Shown: piece by piece, positions 19,004 through 27,465 of the stretch
Layout: every line of letters starts with the position of its first letter
Numbering within the stretch: position 1 is the first letter of the stretch
NCBI RefSeq assembly: GCF_905120465.1
Contig: NZ_CAJHOF010000011.1
Coordinates: 1-60,726 of the forward strand
DNA: 60,726 nt
Direction: 5' to 3'
DNA from: Campylobacter majalis
GTDB lineage: Bacteria; Campylobacterota; Campylobacteria; Campylobacterales; Campylobacteraceae
Position numbers and translations under genes: made by a program
The notes under the pieces: generated by a model
The model's input: only the letters and a program-made list of their open reading frames with translations
Told to the model about the DNA's origin: nothing
Database searches by the model: none

Positions 19004-22000
19004 TGCCAAAAAGACAAGATATAAACACCATTTTACTAATAGGCTCTGGACCTATTGTGATAGGACAAGCATGTGAGTTTGACTACTCTGGCACACAAGC
19101 AGCAAAGACGCTAAAAGAACTAGGCTATAGGGTTGTATTAATTAATTCAAACCCAGCAACAATTATGACAGATCCTGATTTTGCCGATGCTACATACATA
19201 GAACCAATCACAAAAGAAGCCATATCAAGGATTATACAAAAAGAAAACATCGATGCAATACTACCAACAATGGGCGGACAAGTTGCATTAAATGTCGCCA
19301 TGGAGCTTTATGAGAACAATATGCTTGGTGATGTTAAATTTCTAGGTGCAAATCCAAAAGCTATAAAAAAGGGCGAAGATAGGCAAATTTTTAAAGAAGT
19401 AATGGCAAGCATTGGCATGGATTTACCAAAATCCGCATACGCATACAATTACGACGAAGCCATGAAGGCGGCAAATGAAATAGGTTTTCCTCTCATGATA
19501 CGAGCATCATTTACGCTAGGTGGTGCTGGTTCTGGTGTAGCATACAATATAGATGAATTTAAAGAACTAGCACAACTTGGACTTGAAGCATCTCCGATAC
19601 ATGAAATTTTAATCGAAGAGAGTTTGCTTGGATGGAAAGAGTATGAAATGGAGGTCATTCGCGACAAAAATGATAATTGTATAATTGTTTGTTCTATAGA
19701 AAATCTCGATCCAATGGGTGTGCATACAGGAGATAGCATCACAGTGGCACCAGCCCTAACTCTAACTGATAAAGAGTATCAAGCTATGCGCGATGCAAGC
19801 TTTGCTATACTTAAAGAGATAGGTGTAGATACTGGTGGCTCAAACGTCCAATTTGCCATACATCCAAAAACCGGTAGAATGATAGTCATCGAGATGAATC
19901 CACGCGTTTCACGCTCATCAGCACTTGCTAGCAAAGCAACAGGCTATCCAATAGCAAAAGTTGCCACGCTTCTTGCGGTTGGCTTTAGTCTAGATGAGAT
20001 TAAAAACGACATCACAGGCACAGCTGCTAGTTTTGAGCCAGTAATTGATTATATAGTTACAAAAATTCCGCGTTTTGCATTCGAGAAATTTCCAGGCTCA
20101 AACATATATTTAGGCACCGCCATGAAATCAGTTGGCGAAGTAATGGCAATAGGCAGAACCTTTAAAGAGAGTATTCAAAAGGCACTTTGTAGTCTAGAAC
20201 GAGATCTTGGAGGCTTTGATGAGCTAAAACTAAGTCGCGAAGAGATTGTTTTTGGTCTTAGAAATGCAAACGAAAAACGCATTTTAATGATCGCACAAGC
20301 CTTTAGAGATGGCTTTAGCATAGACGAAGTGCATGAAATTTCAAAAATAGATAGATATTTCTTAAACCAAATCAAACAAATTGTCGAATTTGAAAACTCA
20401 ATTGATATGGATATATTAAATGATGAAAATTTATTAAGACAAGCCAAAACAATGGGTTTTTCTGATAAAAAAATAGCACAACTAATAAACGAAAAAGACA
20501 ATCTAGAACTAAGTCAAAACGACATATTTTTTGCTAGAACCAAACTTAATATCGAGTTAGAATATAACGAAGTAGATACCTGTGGTGGCGAATTTAAAGC
20601 TTTAACACCATACCTTTACTCAAGCACAAATGTAACAAATTTACCAAAAATAAATAAAAAACACAATGACAAAAAAGTAATGATAATAGGTGGCGGACCA
20701 AACCGCATAGGACAAGGTATAGAGTTTGATTATTGCTGTGTTCATGCAAGTTTTGCACTACGCGATCTTGGCATAAAAACGATAATGTATAACTGCAATC
20801 CAGAAACCGTTAGCACCGATTATGACACATCAGATGTGCTTTATTTTGAGCCGATTGATTTTGAGCATTTACGCTCTGTTATAGATGTAGAAAAACCAGA
20901 TGGCGTGATAGTGCATTTTGGCGGACAAACTCCGCTTAAATTTTCAAAACGCCTTAGCATTGCTGGTGCAAAAATAATCGGCACAAGTGCTAGGGTTATA
21001 GATATCGCCGAAGACAGAAAGAAATTTAGCGAGTTTATCGATAAAGTTGGCATAAAACAACCAAAAAACGACACCGCCACAAGTGAAAGCGAAGCGATAC
21101 AAAAAGCAAATCAAATCGGCTATCCTGTGCTTGTTCGTCCTAGCTACGTGCTTGGCGGACGCGCAATGAGAAGAGTGCATAGTGATGGTGAGTTAAGAGA
21201 ATACATGAGCGAGGCAGTAAATGTCAGCAATAACTCACCTGTGCTTTTGGATAAATTTTTACAAGATGCAACTGAGCTAGACGTCGATGCAGTCAGCGAT
21301 GGCGTAGATGTATATATAGCCGGTATAATGGAGCATATCGAAGAGGCCGGCATTCACTCAGGCGATAGTGCATGTATATTACCAGCTCAAAGCCTTAGTG
21401 ATGAGATGATAAAACAGATACAAACTCAAACCAAAACAATCGCCTTAAATCTCGGTGTCATAGGACTTTTAAACATACAATTTGCGATTTTTGAAGGCAA
21501 CTTATACATGATAGAAGTAAATCCTCGTGCAAGTCGCACCGTCCCATTTGTCAGCAAAGCAACTGGTATGCCAATCGCCAAAGTAGCAACTCGCGTAATG
21601 TGGCAGGGAAATTTACGCGAAGCACTGAAATTTTACGATAAGTTTAATATGCTAACCGAAGAAAATGGCGTATTAACACATAAAAAATTAAGCCACGTGT
21701 GCGTAAAAGAGGTGGTATTGCCATTTAATAAACTAAGTGGTGCAGATTTGATACTTGGACCAGAAATGAAAAGCACAGGTGAAGTCATGGGTATAAGCGG
21801 TGATTTTGCAACGAGCTTTGCAAAATCACAAATCGCCGCTTCAAACACGCTTCCAACTAGCGGAAATGTCTTTTTGACATTGGCTGACGCCGATAAAAAT
21901 ATAGGCATTGAACTTGCCAAAGAATTAGTAAATTTAGGTTTTAATATAGTCGCAACAAGCGGAACGCATAAAATTTTAGAGCAAAATGGCATATGGGCTG

Positions 22001-22257
22001 AGTTTGTCTATAAAATCAGCGAAGGACGCCCAAATATCGAAGATAGATTAAAAAATGGCGATATTGCACTTGTAATAAACACAAGCGATAGCAAATCAAA
22101 TGCAAATGATGGCAAAAAAATACGCCAAAATGTGCTTAGATTTAAATTGCCATACTTCACAACAATGCGTGCAGCTTTAGCTGGTGCGAAGTCTATCAAG
22201 TCCGCACAAGATGGACTTGCGTTAAATGTGAAATCTTTACAAGAGTATTTAAAATAA
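19003..22257 (+). CDS. carB: Carbamoyl-phosphate synthase large subunit
   Basis: 1084 residues, full length. Two homologous ATP-grasp halves are seen: [20 protein letters not shown] near residue 10 and [19 protein letters not shown] near residue 562. A C-terminal MGS-like allosteric domain follows from about residue 940 ([16 protein letters not shown]). It makes carbamoyl phosphate for arginine and pyrimidine synthesis with the glutaminase CarA, which is not in the window. A strong hairpin follows the stop. Confidence 0.97.
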   Translation: MPKRQDINTILLIGSGPIVIGQACEFDYSGTQAAKTLKELGYRVVLINSNPATIMTDPDFADATYIEPITKEAISRIIQKENIDAILPTMGGQVALNVAMELYENNMLGDVKFLGANPKAIKKGEDRQIFKEVMASIGMDLPKSAYAYNYDEAMKAANEIGFPLMIRASFTLGGAGSGVAYNIDEFKELAQLGLEASPIHEILIEESLLGWKEYEMEVIRDKNDNCIIVCSIENLDPMGVHTGDSITVAPALTLTDKEYQAMRDASFAILKEIGVDTGGSNVQFAIHPKTGRMIVIEMNPRVSRSSALASKATGYPIAKVATLLAVGFSLDEIKNDITGTAASFEPVIDYIVTKIPRFAFEKFPGSNIYLGTAMKSVGEVMAIGRTFKESIQKALCSLERDLGGFDELKLSREEIVFGLRNANEKRILMIAQAFRDGFSIDEVHEISKIDRYFLNQIKQIVEFENSIDMDILNDENLLRQAKTMGFSDKKIAQLINEKDNLELSQNDIFFARTKLNIELEYNEVDTCGGEFKALTPYLYSSTNVTNLPKINKKHNDKKVMIIGGGPNRIGQGIEFDYCCVHASFALRDLGIKTIMYNCNPETVSTDYDTSDVLYFEPIDFEHLRSVIDVEKPDGVIVHFGGQTPLKFSKRLSIAGAKIIGTSARVIDIAEDRKKFSEFIDKVGIKQPKNDTATSESEAIQKANQIGYPVLVRPSYVLGGRAMRRVHSDGELREYMSEAVNVSNNSPVLLDKFLQDATELDVDAVSDGVDVYIAGIMEHIEEAGIHSGDSACILPAQSLSDEMIKQIQTQTKTIALNLGVIGLLNIQFAIFEGNLYMIEVNPRASRTVPFVSKATGMPIAKVATRVMWQGNLREALKFYDKFNMLTEENGVLTHKKLSHVCVKEVVLPFNKLSGADLILGPEMKSTGEVMGISGDFATSFAKSQIAASNTLPTSGNVFLTLADADKNIGIELAKELVNLGFNIVATSGTHKILEQNGIWAEFVYKISEGRPNIEDRLKNGDIALVINTSDSKSNANDGKKIRQNVLRFKLPYFTTMRAALAGAKSIKSAQDGLALNVKSLQEYLK

Positions 22258-22258
22258 A

Positions 22259-22289
22259 ATTTAGCATGAGCTTTTGGCTTGTGCTAAAT
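22259..22289 (+). terminator. Hairpin after carB
   Basis: A 13-bp stem (22259-22271 with 22277-22289, two G-T wobble pairs) and a 5-base loop, one base past the carB stop. There is no U run behind it, so it may be a transcript-end stabiliser rather than an intrinsic terminator. Confidence 0.5.
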
Positions 22290-22519
22290 GCTTAAATTAA
22301 TAAGGCATTTTTGCTTCTTTCTTTATTTAATTTTGCATAAATCTTATCAGAATAGTGTTAAAAAAATGGGTTAAATTCTATTAACACATTGCTTGTGTTT
22401 TAAAATTTTTAGATAATCAAACTAGCCAAGGTCGTTATTTTGACTTTGGCAAAATTAATTTTTCACTATTAAATTTACAAAATATTTTAAATTTAAGCAA
22501 AAAATTATCTTTACTATTA

Positions 22520-22525
22520 TATAAT
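22520..22525 (+). promoter_or_regulatory. -10 box of the tRNA-Phe gene
   Basis: tataat, 17 bp before the first base of tRNA-Phe, in the spacing expected for a stable-RNA promoter. The upstream region is AT-rich without a clear -35 box, which is normal in Campylobacter. Confidence 0.55.
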
Positions 22526-22542
22526 CACACTTCTTTTTAAGT

Positions 22543-22618
22543 GGTTGGATAGCTCAGTCGGTAGAGCAGCAGACTGAAAATCTGCGTGTCGGCAGTTCGA
22601 TTCTGCCTCTAACCACCA
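22543..22618 (+). tRNA. tRNA-Phe (anticodon GAA)
   Basis: 76-base tRNA with CCA encoded. The acceptor stem GGTTGGA pairs with TCTAACC (one G-T). The D arm contains AGCTCAGTCGGTAGAGC, the anticodon GAA is at 22576-22578 in loop CTGAAAA, and the T arm is GGCAG-TTCGATTC-TGCC. Its 3' end is duplicated at 32393-32414, marking it as the integration site of the adjoining island. Confidence 0.97.
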
Positions 22619-22620
22619 TT
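22599..22620 (+). repeat. attL-like repeat (tRNA-Phe 3' end)
   Basis: 22-bp segment covering part of the T arm, the acceptor 3' strand, CCA and two bases beyond. It is identical to 32393-32414. The intact tRNA is on this side, so this end regenerates the functional gene, as is typical for tRNA-targeting islands. Confidence 0.85.
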
Positions 22621-22886
22621 CTTTTTAAAATCCCCATTTTATCGATATTTTGAAGCTTTAAGGTTTGGCTAGGTACCATCTTTTAGTAATTTTTCTATTT
22701 TTAAAACCATAGCCATACGGTCAAAGCAGATGATATAGTCTAGAATATATATAAAACATTTTTATAAAAATCGAACAACCTAAAAATCTTAATATTTTTT
22801 TAACAACAGCCACTTAATCCAAATTAGACAAATGGATAATTCTTATATAAATCTTAAGTTTTTATTCCAGGGATATAGCTAGTAAA

Positions 22887-23066
22887 ATGGTAGCAATCAA
22901 AAATTTTCTTATCTGGGCGAGGATACTTTTTGTCCGACAAGTCAGACAAAAGACCTCGTTAGGGATTATCCCTAAAACCCTTTTAAAGCCCATTGCAGAA
23001 TGTGAAAATCTTATAAATACAGTCGCTAAACGATATCCAAATTTAAAATATGGCTTAGTCGCCTAA
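22887..23066 (+). CDS. Unrecognised 59-residue ORF at the island's left end
   Basis: ATG at 22887, stop at 23064-23066; protein starts MVAIKNFLIWARILFVRQ and ends NTVAKRYPNLKYGLVA. The frame is open over a stretch with stops in the other frames, and the product is basic, but there is no clear RBS. The DNA includes a near-perfect repeat around 22929-22950 and a perfect palindrome ttagggattatccctaa at 22959-22975, which may be the real functional content (see findings). It overlaps the tail of the convergent 165-residue gene by 41 bp. It could be the remnant of a longer gene. Confidence 0.3.
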   Translation: MVAIKNFLIWARILFVRQVRQKTSLGIIPKTLLKPIAECENLINTVAKRYPNLKYGLVA

Positions 23067-23523
23067 AACAGATCATCAAATCTAGTTTAGCATTTCTATC
23101 GAATTTATTATCGCTTAACATATTTATCGATACTAATCTTTTGCATACGTCGTGCGCCGCGGCAGCCTCTTGAAGGTCGCGTTCGTTAAAATATTTAACG
23201 TATATGCGTAAAATTTTATTGACGTCTTTGATTACGCCCGTAAAGTCTTCTATCCATTGGACATAATAAACCTTTCTCCAATCCTCCACTTGCTTATCTA
23301 ACAAAAGACAAACATCTTGCATGTATTGTTTGGTGTTTGCATCCAGAGATACTACCAAAACGTCGGCTTCGTTCAATTTACGTCCCAAGGAATAAACTAG
23401 ATTAAAAAGATCGCTTCTAGCCATTTCGTATTTAGTGATAGGCAGATTTAAATTTAGATCTTCGCCGACACTTTTGAGTTCGCTAGCGTTTTTCGAATTT
23501 TTACTCGTCATATTTTCTTTCAT
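23026..23523 (-). CDS. Unrecognised 165-residue protein, likely WYL-regulated
   Basis: I do not recognise this protein. It has a charged N-terminus (residues 1-30), then mostly helical sequence without membrane segments or a signal peptide; motifs such as KQVEDWRKVYYVQWIEDF and an Ala-rich EAAAAHDVCKRL are visible. The start is supported by a taggag RBS 7-8 bases upstream. It lies 62 bp downstream of the WYL regulator on the same strand, but a palindromic site and a tattttataaaat -10-like region occur in the gap, suggesting its own regulated promoter. Its role is presumably tied to the adjacent WYL regulator and the divergent two-gene operon. Confidence 0.65.
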   Translation of the reverse strand: MKENMTSKNSKNASELKSVGEDLNLNLPITKYEMARSDLFNLVYSLGRKLNEADVLVVSLDANTKQYMQDVCLLLDKQVEDWRKVYYVQWIEDFTGVIKDVNKILRIYVKYFNERDLQEAAAAHDVCKRLVSINMLSDNKFDRNAKLDLMICFRRLSHILNLDIV

Positions 23524-23573
23524 AGTTTATCTCCTAAATTAAAACTATTTTAGGAGATTTTATAAAATATCTG

Positions 23574-23588
23574 TGACAGGTTATGTCA
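23574..23588 (-). promoter_or_regulatory. Probable WYL-regulator operator 1
   Basis: Perfect palindrome tgacaggttatgtca (TGACA-N5-TGTCA) overlapping the WYL stop codon and ending 50 bp before the start of the 165-residue gene. Read toward that gene it is acataacctgtc, matching operator 2 (acacaacctgtc) at 11 of 12 positions. It sits just upstream of a -10-like box, where a -35 element would be. Confidence 0.55.
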
Positions 23589-24449
23589 TTTTAGATAACC
23601 CCTGAGCAAATTTTCAAATTTCTTCTTTAAATTTAAAGGTTCGACTATCTTTATAAACGGTAGCCAGTATTTTACGACCCACAGTATCTCGTCGTCATAA
23701 GCTACTTCTGTGCTTATGATAATTTTATCTTCTTCTTGCACTACTTCGTAGTTTGGCAAAAACTCTTTTCTCTTAAAATACTCCATAGCTTCGTTTTTGA
23801 TTTCAAGCGTAACCTTAAATTTAGCATCCGAAAACCAGTTTGTGTCGTTTTTTTCGATACGTTTTAAAAACTCGGCGTTTGCAGTAAACATATCGCCCTT
23901 TATCTTTATATGTTTTATTTTAGAGAGAGTGAAATTTTTAAGTTTACCCTCGTCATCTGCTAGCAGATACCATATGCCGCTATTATTTATTAGTTTATAC
24001 GGGTTTAGTTTGCGCTCTTTACCGTTATATTCACACTCCAAGATACGGTTTTTGATGACTGCGGCACTTACAGCTTCAAAGTCGTCTCTTGAAATTTGTA
24101 TACTTTCAAACCCTTGGTTTTTGATTAGATAGGCTTTGTTTAGCTTCTCGTTTAAAACGTCGCTGATAAATCTACTGTCTAGCTCTGGAAATAGCGATCT
24201 TGCGCCAATTAGCGCGGCAAAGGCTTTTATGTCCTTAAAGCCTAGTTTGCCAAGAGCGTACTCCTCTAGAAAATACTTGCCGTTTTCTTTTTGGATAGGT
24301 AGGATACTAAGCCGCTCAAAGTCTCTTAAAATAGTCCTTTTATTTACGCTAAACTCTTCTACGAGCTCGTCTATACTTAGTCTTTCACCGCTGTTTAGCT
24401 TTACTATGATTTGAGTAAGCCTGACGGCGATTTTATCGTGAGAGCGCAT
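23586..24449 (-). CDS. WYL-domain transcriptional regulator
   Basis: 287 residues, the usual size of a winged-helix/WYL regulator. Residues about 8-55 form a DeoR-like winged helix (LSIDELVEEFSVNKRTILRDFERL). Residues about 135-215 form the WYL domain (ILECEYNGKERKLNPYKL followed by GIWYLLADDEG, close to the W-Y-L signature). Residues about 220-287 are a WCX-like tail. Related proteins (BrxR, CapW, PafBC) control antiphage or DNA-damage operons and sense a ligand, probably nucleic acid or nucleotide, through WYL. It is divergent from the 24561 operon across 111 bp that hold operator 2, so self-regulation is likely. Confidence 0.88.
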   Translation of the reverse strand: MRSHDKIAVRLTQIIVKLNSGERLSIDELVEEFSVNKRTILRDFERLSILPIQKENGKYFLEEYALGKLGFKDIKAFAALIGARSLFPELDSRFISDVLNEKLNKAYLIKNQGFESIQISRDDFEAVSAAVIKNRILECEYNGKERKLNPYKLINNSGIWYLLADDEGKLKNFTLSKIKHIKIKGDMFTANAEFLKRIEKNDTNWFSDAKFKVTLEIKNEAMEYFKRKEFLPNYEVVQEEDKIIISTEVAYDDEILWVVKYWLPFIKIVEPLNLKKKFENLLRGYLK

Positions 24450-24497
24450 TTTAACCTTCCTATTTAAATTTGACGTATTTTAGCTAATTTTTTCCTT

Positions 24498-24514
24498 GCA
24501 ACACAACCTGTCGC
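24498..24514 (+). promoter_or_regulatory. Probable WYL-regulator operator 2
   Basis: Inverted repeat gcaaca-caacc-tgtcgc with one mismatched pair, in the divergent region between the WYL gene and the 24561 operon, ending 46 bp before the operon ATG. The core acacaacctgtc matches operator 1 (acataacctgtc) in the same orientation to the downstream gene and at almost the same distance from its start. Confidence 0.55.
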
Positions 24515-24560
24515 TATGCAATGCTAAATTTACGTTGTAATTTAAATCAAAGGAGATCAA

Positions 24561-25196
24561 ATGAGTTTAAACGTATATTTTATCCAAAAGGCTAACGAGA
24601 CGGTAGCTAAAGCAAAGAGCTTTAAGATGAGCGAACTAGCAGGTCAAATGCTAAATTTAACCCAAAGCATAAAGCTAACTAAAAAACCGATCGACGAAGA
24701 TGAGCAAGAAATAGACGATATGTACTATAAAGATGCCTTTGGTCCCTTTGGAGGCGTAGCAAAAACTATCGGATACGCTGCTAAAACGGCTATGGGACTA
24801 GATGAGTATAATGAAATAGACGAGAATATCCTAAAAAAGCTATCTAGGATGGAGAGTAAATTTCACGAAAACTATTTACCTGAGCTGCTTTTAGAAATCG
24901 GCAAAGACTACGGCGAGCAGGAAAATGATGCTATAAATTTAGCCATAAACCCACTAGCCCAGATAGGTCTAGATAAGGCTTTGATCAAATTTTATTGGAC
25001 GCTAACTCAGCTCCAAATAGCCATAAGCGTTCAAAACCTACAAGCCGGCATGAACGGAAGCAGTAAGGCAAGTGCGATGAAAGAAGCCCTAAGGCAACTG
25101 CAGGCTATGGCGCAAAACCTGGCGACTATTGCCGGGGAGTATGATTGGGAGGTATGCGGAGTGGAATTTTGCGATAAAGTCAAGGAGGAAAAATGA
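24561..25196 (+). CDS. Unrecognised 211-residue protein, first gene of the WYL-linked operon
   Basis: I do not recognise this protein. It is mostly helical and soluble. An acidic segment (residues about 38-50, KPIDEDEQEIDDMY) precedes a Gly/Ala-rich, weakly hydrophobic stretch DAFGPFGGVAKTIGYAAKTA (about 54-73). Two long helices follow, the last Gln/Ala-rich with KEALRQLQAMAQNLATIAGEYDWEVCGVEFC near the end and two Cys. A strong RBS (aaaggagatc) precedes the ATG. Its stop overlaps the next start by 4 bp (ATGA), so the two proteins are translationally coupled and probably form a complex. Expression is likely controlled by the divergent WYL regulator. Confidence 0.7.
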   Translation: MSLNVYFIQKANETVAKAKSFKMSELAGQMLNLTQSIKLTKKPIDEDEQEIDDMYYKDAFGPFGGVAKTIGYAAKTAMGLDEYNEIDENILKKLSRMESKFHENYLPELLLEIGKDYGEQENDAINLAINPLAQIGLDKALIKFYWTLTQLQIAISVQNLQAGMNGSSKASAMKEALRQLQAMAQNLATIAGEYDWEVCGVEFCDKVKEEK

Positions 25197-25753
25197 ACAC
25201 GAGTAAGTCTTTTGCAAAAATAAGCGATATTTTAAAACAAATCGCCGATAATACAACTTCATACAAGGACGCCGATGAAGTGTTGAGGTATTACAAAGAT
25301 AGGTTTGAGAGTTTTGAAAACATTATCAATAATCCCGAGCTAGGCGCAGATGACGATCTTAAATTTAACGAATACTACAAAATAAACGAATGGCTAGCAA
25401 AAAGGCAAAAAAGAATAGAAGGGCTAAAATCCAAAAACTCATTTGAGCTTAGCCCTTTGCGCCGAATTTTAAAAATACTCGATCGAGCGCTAAGTAAGAT
25501 AGTTTGCGAGCTAATAGCGGTGTCGCTCAAGGGAAATAACCAAAGCAAAAATTTAGCGTGCGAGGTCGAGCAACTCATTACCCGCCGGGGCACCGTAGCT
25601 GTAGTACAGGCACAAGCAAAAGGTAAAAAAGCCGCGCTAAATGCTACTAGAATCTTTTTTGGCTTCATTTTTATACTCTCTCTTGCTCCATCCACTACGA
25701 ATTTCAAGCGTAAGCACTTTTGTAAAGTACTTGCTTCCTATAACCTTTCTTAG
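25193..25753 (+). CDS. Unrecognised 186-residue protein, second gene of the WYL-linked operon
   Basis: I do not recognise this protein. Residues 1 to about 150 are helical and charged (KISDILKQIADN, a Tyr-rich YKDADEVLRYYKDRF, then a basic LSPLRRILKILDRALSKIVCELIAV). The last 35 or so residues look unlike the rest: hydrophobic IFFGFIFILSL then FKRKHFCKVLASYNLS, encoded by more AT-rich DNA that also carries an opposing reading frame. The original 3' end was perhaps replaced at a recombination junction near 25.64 kb. RBS aaggagg is inside the upstream gene. It is coupled to the 211-residue protein by a 4-bp overlap. Confidence 0.65.
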   Translation: MNTSKSFAKISDILKQIADNTTSYKDADEVLRYYKDRFESFENIINNPELGADDDLKFNEYYKINEWLAKRQKRIEGLKSKNSFELSPLRRILKILDRALSKIVCELIAVSLKGNNQSKNLACEVEQLITRRGTVAVVQAQAKGKKAALNATRIFFGFIFILSLAPSTTNFKRKHFCKVLASYNLS

Positions 25754-25831
25754 CAAAAAGACGTTTGGTTTTTCTTTATGCATGAATAAGCAAGTTTCAA
25801 CCTTTTTATAATTGAGTTTATTAATCGCCAT
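25637..25831 (-). other. Possible remnant reading frame between the WYL operon and the AAA gene
   Basis: Minus-strand frame from an ATG at 25831, product starting MAINKLNYKKVETCLFMHKE and containing FLLRKVIGSKYFTKVLTLEI. It reads like coding sequence, but overlaps the tail of the plus-strand 186-residue gene, and no family is recognised. It may be the C-terminal part of a gene truncated when the two sides were joined. Confidence 0.3.
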
Positions 25832-25839
25832 TTTAATGC

Positions 25840-27021
25840 CTAATACAACAATCCAAATAGCCAAAGCGGTATCTTATTGCCACTTCCTGCCTCTATTTCA
25901 TCAGCAGCTATATATGAGTTTGAGATATCCTTTATCTGTTCAAAGCCCTTATTTTTACCGCCCACTTCAAATATAAATTTATCATCTACTATAAAGTCAC
26001 CTTGTTTTGGGATATTTAGCCTATGTTTTACCTTTAGTTGATTAGCAAAAAAAGTCTCTCTTATGGTGCCCGCCTTACAATCATCGCCGTAAGCGTAAAT
26101 TAAATTTGTATTATTCATATATATTTTTGCCGGTTTTACTAGCTTGCTAAGCCCACTGCTTTGCTCATCTATCATATTTACTAGCCTTGCATCGTTTAGA
26201 TAGACAATATAATCATATAGCTTAGCTCTGCTTATCTCGGCAAGAGCTGCGATTTTAGTGTAATTCACCTCAAACGGCTCGCTTTGGCAAACCACTTCAA
26301 GCAGTTTTTTGAGCTTATATGTGTATTTTTGCTCAACTAGGCCTAAAGACGTTAGATCTACGTCTATACTTAGATTAATCGTATTTAGTAAGCTTTCGTA
26401 GTATGAGCTTTGCTTATTGAAGTAAAATGGGTAGTAGCCAAATTTGAGATATTTTTTAAATTGATTTTGCTTTATTTTTAAGTCATTTGCTATTGCTTGA
26501 TGGTCTTTTAGTATCGTCTCTAGGCCAAATTTATCTATCGTTATACCATTTTCAAGCTCTAAAAACTCCCTAAAACTAAGTCCTTCTAGACTAAATACAC
26601 TAACTCTACGCGATAAATCGCTCTTTGCATTTAGTATGCTTACCGCTGATGAGCCTGTAAAAATTACATTTAAAGGACTCATGTCGTATATAGTTTTTAG
26701 GTGCGCGGCAAAATCTTCATACTTGTGCACTTCGTCCAGTAGCAGATATTCGCCGCCGCTATCTAGAAACTCGAAAGCAAGTTCGCTAAGACTAGCAGAA
26801 CCTAAAAACGGATAATCAAGACTTATGTAAAGAGCCTTTTTGTTTTGAGCTTTTAATTCAATCAGCTTTTGAAAAAGCATTGTGGTCTTACCGGTACCAC
26901 GAGCCCCTACTATACCGATAAGCTTTTCGTTAAAATTGATTTCATTGTATAAATAACGCTTGTATGTCGTATTAAAGTTTTTAAGAAATCTTTCTTGATA
27001 CTGTTCTATTAAATTTAACAT
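25840..27021 (-). CDS. AAA-family ATPase with DUF4143-type C-terminus
   Basis: 393 residues from the ATG at 27021, which has an aaagga RBS; an in-frame ATG 57 bases upstream lacks one. Walker A is GARGTGKTTMLFQ (about residue 40), Walker B is GGEYLLLDEVHKYEDF and sensor 1 is VIFTGSSA. The second half has a winged-helix-like segment (YTKIAALAEISRAKLYDYIVYL) and a restriction-endonuclease-like end (FFANQL and DDKFIFEVGGKNKG), the usual AAA_14/DUF4143 plan. Function in this widespread family is unclear; it is common on islands and has been suggested in defence or addiction. It stands between the WYL operon and the Avs-like gene with its own gaps on both sides. Confidence 0.82.
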   Translation of the reverse strand: MLNLIEQYQERFLKNFNTTYKRYLYNEINFNEKLIGIVGARGTGKTTMLFQKLIELKAQNKKALYISLDYPFLGSASLSELAFEFLDSGGEYLLLDEVHKYEDFAAHLKTIYDMSPLNVIFTGSSAVSILNAKSDLSRRVSVFSLEGLSFREFLELENGITIDKFGLETILKDHQAIANDLKIKQNQFKKYLKFGYYPFYFNKQSSYYESLLNTINLSIDVDLTSLGLVEQKYTYKLKKLLEVVCQSEPFEVNYTKIAALAEISRAKLYDYIVYLNDARLVNMIDEQSSGLSKLVKPAKIYMNNTNLIYAYGDDCKAGTIRETFFANQLKVKHRLNIPKQGDFIVDDKFIFEVGGKNKGFEQIKDISNSYIAADEIEAGSGNKIPLWLFGLLY

Positions 27022-27465
27022 TTCTATTCCTTTATGTAATCGTCTATAATCGTAGACGATACTAAGACATGATAGCATGAAAATTTTAAATTGTCAACGT
27101 CTATGAACGTTTATAATGTCACATGGTATTTTATTTAAAATTCATCCTCTAAATTTCTGTTTATTAAAGTTATTTATAATATCCATCTTGTCTATGTTTA
27201 AGCAGTTCAAACTATTTGAGTTACCATAAATCATATGTACTTATTCTATAATAATAGACTTTTGAATGTTTTATAAAATTCTTTGAATCATTCTTAGCAA
27301 ATTAACATACATTTACATCATCAAAAGTTATATAGTTTGGTATATGTTTATATTATTTAAAAACAAAAATCTAAGTTTTCTGATTTAGCAAATATGCTAA
27401 AAGCATTTTAAAAGATTATTCATTGGGGAAATTTATTCATTCATACATATCTCTATTTGCCTTTA
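27022..27465. other. Intergenic region, no gene seen
   Basis: 444 bp of AT-rich DNA between the AAA/DUF4143 gene and the Avs-like gene, both on the minus strand. It must hold the promoter of the AAA gene. I see no reading frame with coding character, no tRNA-like fold and no strong hairpin. Confidence 0.4.
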
